Shown here in pieces: positions 4,893 to 6,269 of a stretch of DNA of 6,269 bases. The DNA comes from Candidatus Bathyarchaeota archaeon (lineage in GTDB: Archaea; Thermoproteota; Bathyarchaeia; RBG-16-48-13; JAGMEO01), in NCBI GenBank assembly GCA_030602965.1, contig JAUVYS010000077.1, positions 1-6,269 of the forward strand. The letters run 5' to 3'. Under the pieces are notes generated by a model. The model made no database searches, was not told where the DNA came from, and saw only the letters and a list, made by a program, of their open reading frames with translations. Each line of letters opens with the position of its first letter. The first letter of the stretch is position 1. The position numbers and the translations under genes are program-made.

Positions 4893-6269
4893 CTATTTGA
4901 TTGTGATTTTTATATCTAAAGCTTGACATCCCGCTCCTTCTTTATATACGAACAAAGGATTGATGTCCAACTCATTTATCTCATCAAAGTCTGTTACTAA
5001 CTTTGACACGCGTAAAATAATATTTACGATTGACTCTATATCAGATCTTTCCTCTCCTCGAATTCCCCTTAAAAGCGAATGTGCTTTGGTTTCACTGATC
5101 ATTTCTTCTACATCTTTTTTAGTTAAAGGAGCCAATCGGAAAGAGACATCTCGAAGAAAATTGATGTATATGCCACCAAGACCAAACATTATCAAGGGTC
5201 CAAAATTAATGTCACGGTGCACTCCAACGATCATCTCCTTACCTGAAGGAATCATGTTTTGAATATTAACCCCATAAAGAACTGCTTCTGGGGTATAACG
5301 ATGGGCATTATTCAATATCTCGTTGAAGCTTTTTGCTACTTCTTCTTTTGACTTTATGTTAAGCTTGACTCCACCTATGTCTGTTTTATGAAGTATTTGT
5401 GGCGACTCGATCTTCATGACCACAGGGTATCCTATCTCTTCTGCGATGGAAATTGCTTTTTCCTTTGTTGTTACCATTTTAATCTTAGGAGCTGGGATAC
5501 AATAGGCTTCTGCTACTTCCATTGCTTCTGAGGCTAATAGGTTTACTCGGTTATCCTCTTTTACTTTTTTGAAGATAGCTTTTACCTTTTTACGATTTGC
5601 CTTTAAACTCGGAATTTTTCTTTCTGTAATTTTATTCAGATAATTGATGTGTTCTACCATTGCCGATAGAGATGTTATAGCTCTCTCTGGAAATGGATAG
5701 TTCGGAATTTTTGCCTTAACAAGTGTTTTTATTGCGTTGTCAACAAGTTCACCACCAAGAAATGAGGAAATTAATGTTTTATGTGGATAAGCATTTTTAA
5801 TTTCAAGTATGGCTTTCGCTATTTCATCAGGTTTTGTCATAGCTTGAGGGGTTAATATCACGATAACGCTATTTACTTCTTCATTTTGCATTACCTTTTC
5901 CAAGGCAAACCTATATCTTTCTGCAGTTGCATCTCCAAGAACGTCAATGGGATTGTTGAAACCTGAAGCGGGTGGAAGCTTTTCTCTAAGGTTTTTTCTT
6001 AATTCAGTTGAGATTGGAGCCATTTTCAAACAGCTTTTTTCAATGGCATCAGTAGCTAGAATTCCTGGGCCTCCAGCATTTGTTACCACTGCAACGTTTG
6101 GACCTTGTGGTAATGGTTGAGTTGCAAAGATCTCTGCTATGTCAAAGAGTTCCTGCGCGGTATCAACACGGATTATGCCTGTCTGTTTAAAGGCTACCTC
6201 AAAAGCTAAATCACTACCTGCCATAGTGCCTGTGTGGGAGCTGACAGCTCTTGCACCTGCATCTGTTAC
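4893..6269 (-). CDS. ADP-forming acetyl/acyl-CoA synthetase, fused alpha-beta (3' part; 5' end outside the window)
   Basis: This enzyme converts an acyl-CoA, ADP and Pi into the acid, CoA and ATP, the main archaeal route from acetyl-CoA to acetate. The frame is open to the right edge with 458 visible codons; family fusions are about 700 residues, so the N-terminal CoA-binding domain is missing. The ATG at 6222-6224 is internal: the 15 codons before it encode the conserved run GARAVSSHTGTMAGSD. Its His (6234-6236) matches the phosphorylated alpha-subunit histidine. Next come VVTNAGGPGIL (6057-6089) and GFNNPIDVLGDAT, both typical of the second CoA-ligase domain. The ATP-grasp beta part follows a linker: YPVVMKIES, then ILHKTDIGGV with the second active-site His (5388-5390), then GPLIMFGLGGIYI and ELDINPLFV near the end. 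The fusion is uninterrupted. Substrate (acetate, branched or aryl acids, or 4-hydroxybutyrate) cannot be read from the visible part. The stop lies 10 nt before the DRTGG gene. Confidence 0.94.
   Translation of the reverse strand, partial: VTDAGARAVSSHTGTMAGSDLAFEVAFKQTGIIRVDTAQELFDIAEIFATQPLPQGPNVAVVTNAGGPGILATDAIEKSCLKMAPISTELRKNLREKLPPASGFNNPIDVLGDATAERYRFALEKVMQNEEVNSVIVILTPQAMTKPDEIAKAILEIKNAYPHKTLISSFLGGELVDNAIKTLVKAKIPNYPFPERAITSLSAMVEHINYLNKITERKIPSLKANRKKVKAIFKKVKEDNRVNLLASEAMEVAEAYCIPAPKIKMVTTKEKAISIAEEIGYPVVMKIESPQILHKTDIGGVKLNIKSKEEVAKSFNEILNNAHRYTPEAVLYGVNIQNMIPSGKEMIVGVHRDINFGPLIMFGLGGIYINFLRDVSFRLAPLTKKDVEEMISETKAHSLLRGIRGEERSDIESIVNIILRVSKLVTDFDEINELDINPLFVYKEGAGCQALDIKITIK

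Noticed and set aside
4960..5262. 100-codon open frame on the plus strand
   Set aside because: It is antisense to the ATP-grasp part of the acyl-CoA synthetase, which has clear family motifs there.
6222..6224. ATG at 6222-6224 (minus strand) as the start of a separate beta-type subunit
   Set aside because: The 15 codons before it encode the conserved SSHTG active-site segment, so the frame continues off the right edge.
1..6269. CRISPR array, tRNA/rRNA gene, insertion sequence or attachment site
   Set aside because: No regularly spaced repeats, no cloverleaf-like segment in the gaps and no transposase or integrase motif; the intergenic gaps are all shorter than 115 nt.

Overview
The window comes from an AT-rich archaeon. 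The first gene is the archaeal type of methionine adenosyltransferase. The last is a fused ADP-forming acyl-CoA synthetase, the usual archaeal acetate-forming enzyme. The two clearest intergenic promoter candidates are TATA boxes of the archaeal TTTATA type, and ribosome-binding sites are weak or absent. The lineage cannot be fixed from the sequence. An uncultured TACK-type group such as Bathyarchaeia is a guess from overall flavour only. I see no RNA gene, CRISPR array, insertion sequence or phage gene, and no stretch over 300 bases lacks a gene.

Left half, plus strand: the 3' part of the S-adenosylmethionine synthetase gene (cut by the left edge, stop at 670); a 96-nt gap with a perfect hairpin/palindrome and a TATA box; a 73-codon gene of unknown function (767-988); and an inositol-monophosphatase-family phosphatase (1063-1827). 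The phosphatase ends 29 nt from the end of the convergent glmS gene.

Right half, minus strand, in order of transcription: a fused alpha-beta ADP-forming acetyl/acyl-CoA synthetase (enters from the right edge, stop at 4893); then, 10 nt downstream, a stand-alone protein with a BioD-like P-loop domain and a DRTGG domain (4882-3800); then, after 113 nt holding its own TATA box and a CTCGCGAG palindrome, a full-length glmS (3686-1857) that must start at TTG because the next codon is the catalytic Cys.

Taken together: the synthetase converts acetyl-CoA (or another acyl-CoA), ADP and Pi into acid, CoA and ATP. The neighbouring BioD/DRTGG protein is the N-terminal regulatory part of bacterial phosphotransacetylase without its catalytic domain, and is probably a sensor or regulator of that step. 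GlmS draws fructose-6-phosphate and glutamine into amino sugars. The phosphatase may supply inositol or fructose-6-phosphate, and the methionine adenosyltransferase makes AdoMet. Most of this is housekeeping. The points most worth a second look are the small orphan gene with its operator-like palindrome, and the synthetase/DRTGG pair, whose P-loop domain is unusually rich in cysteine.
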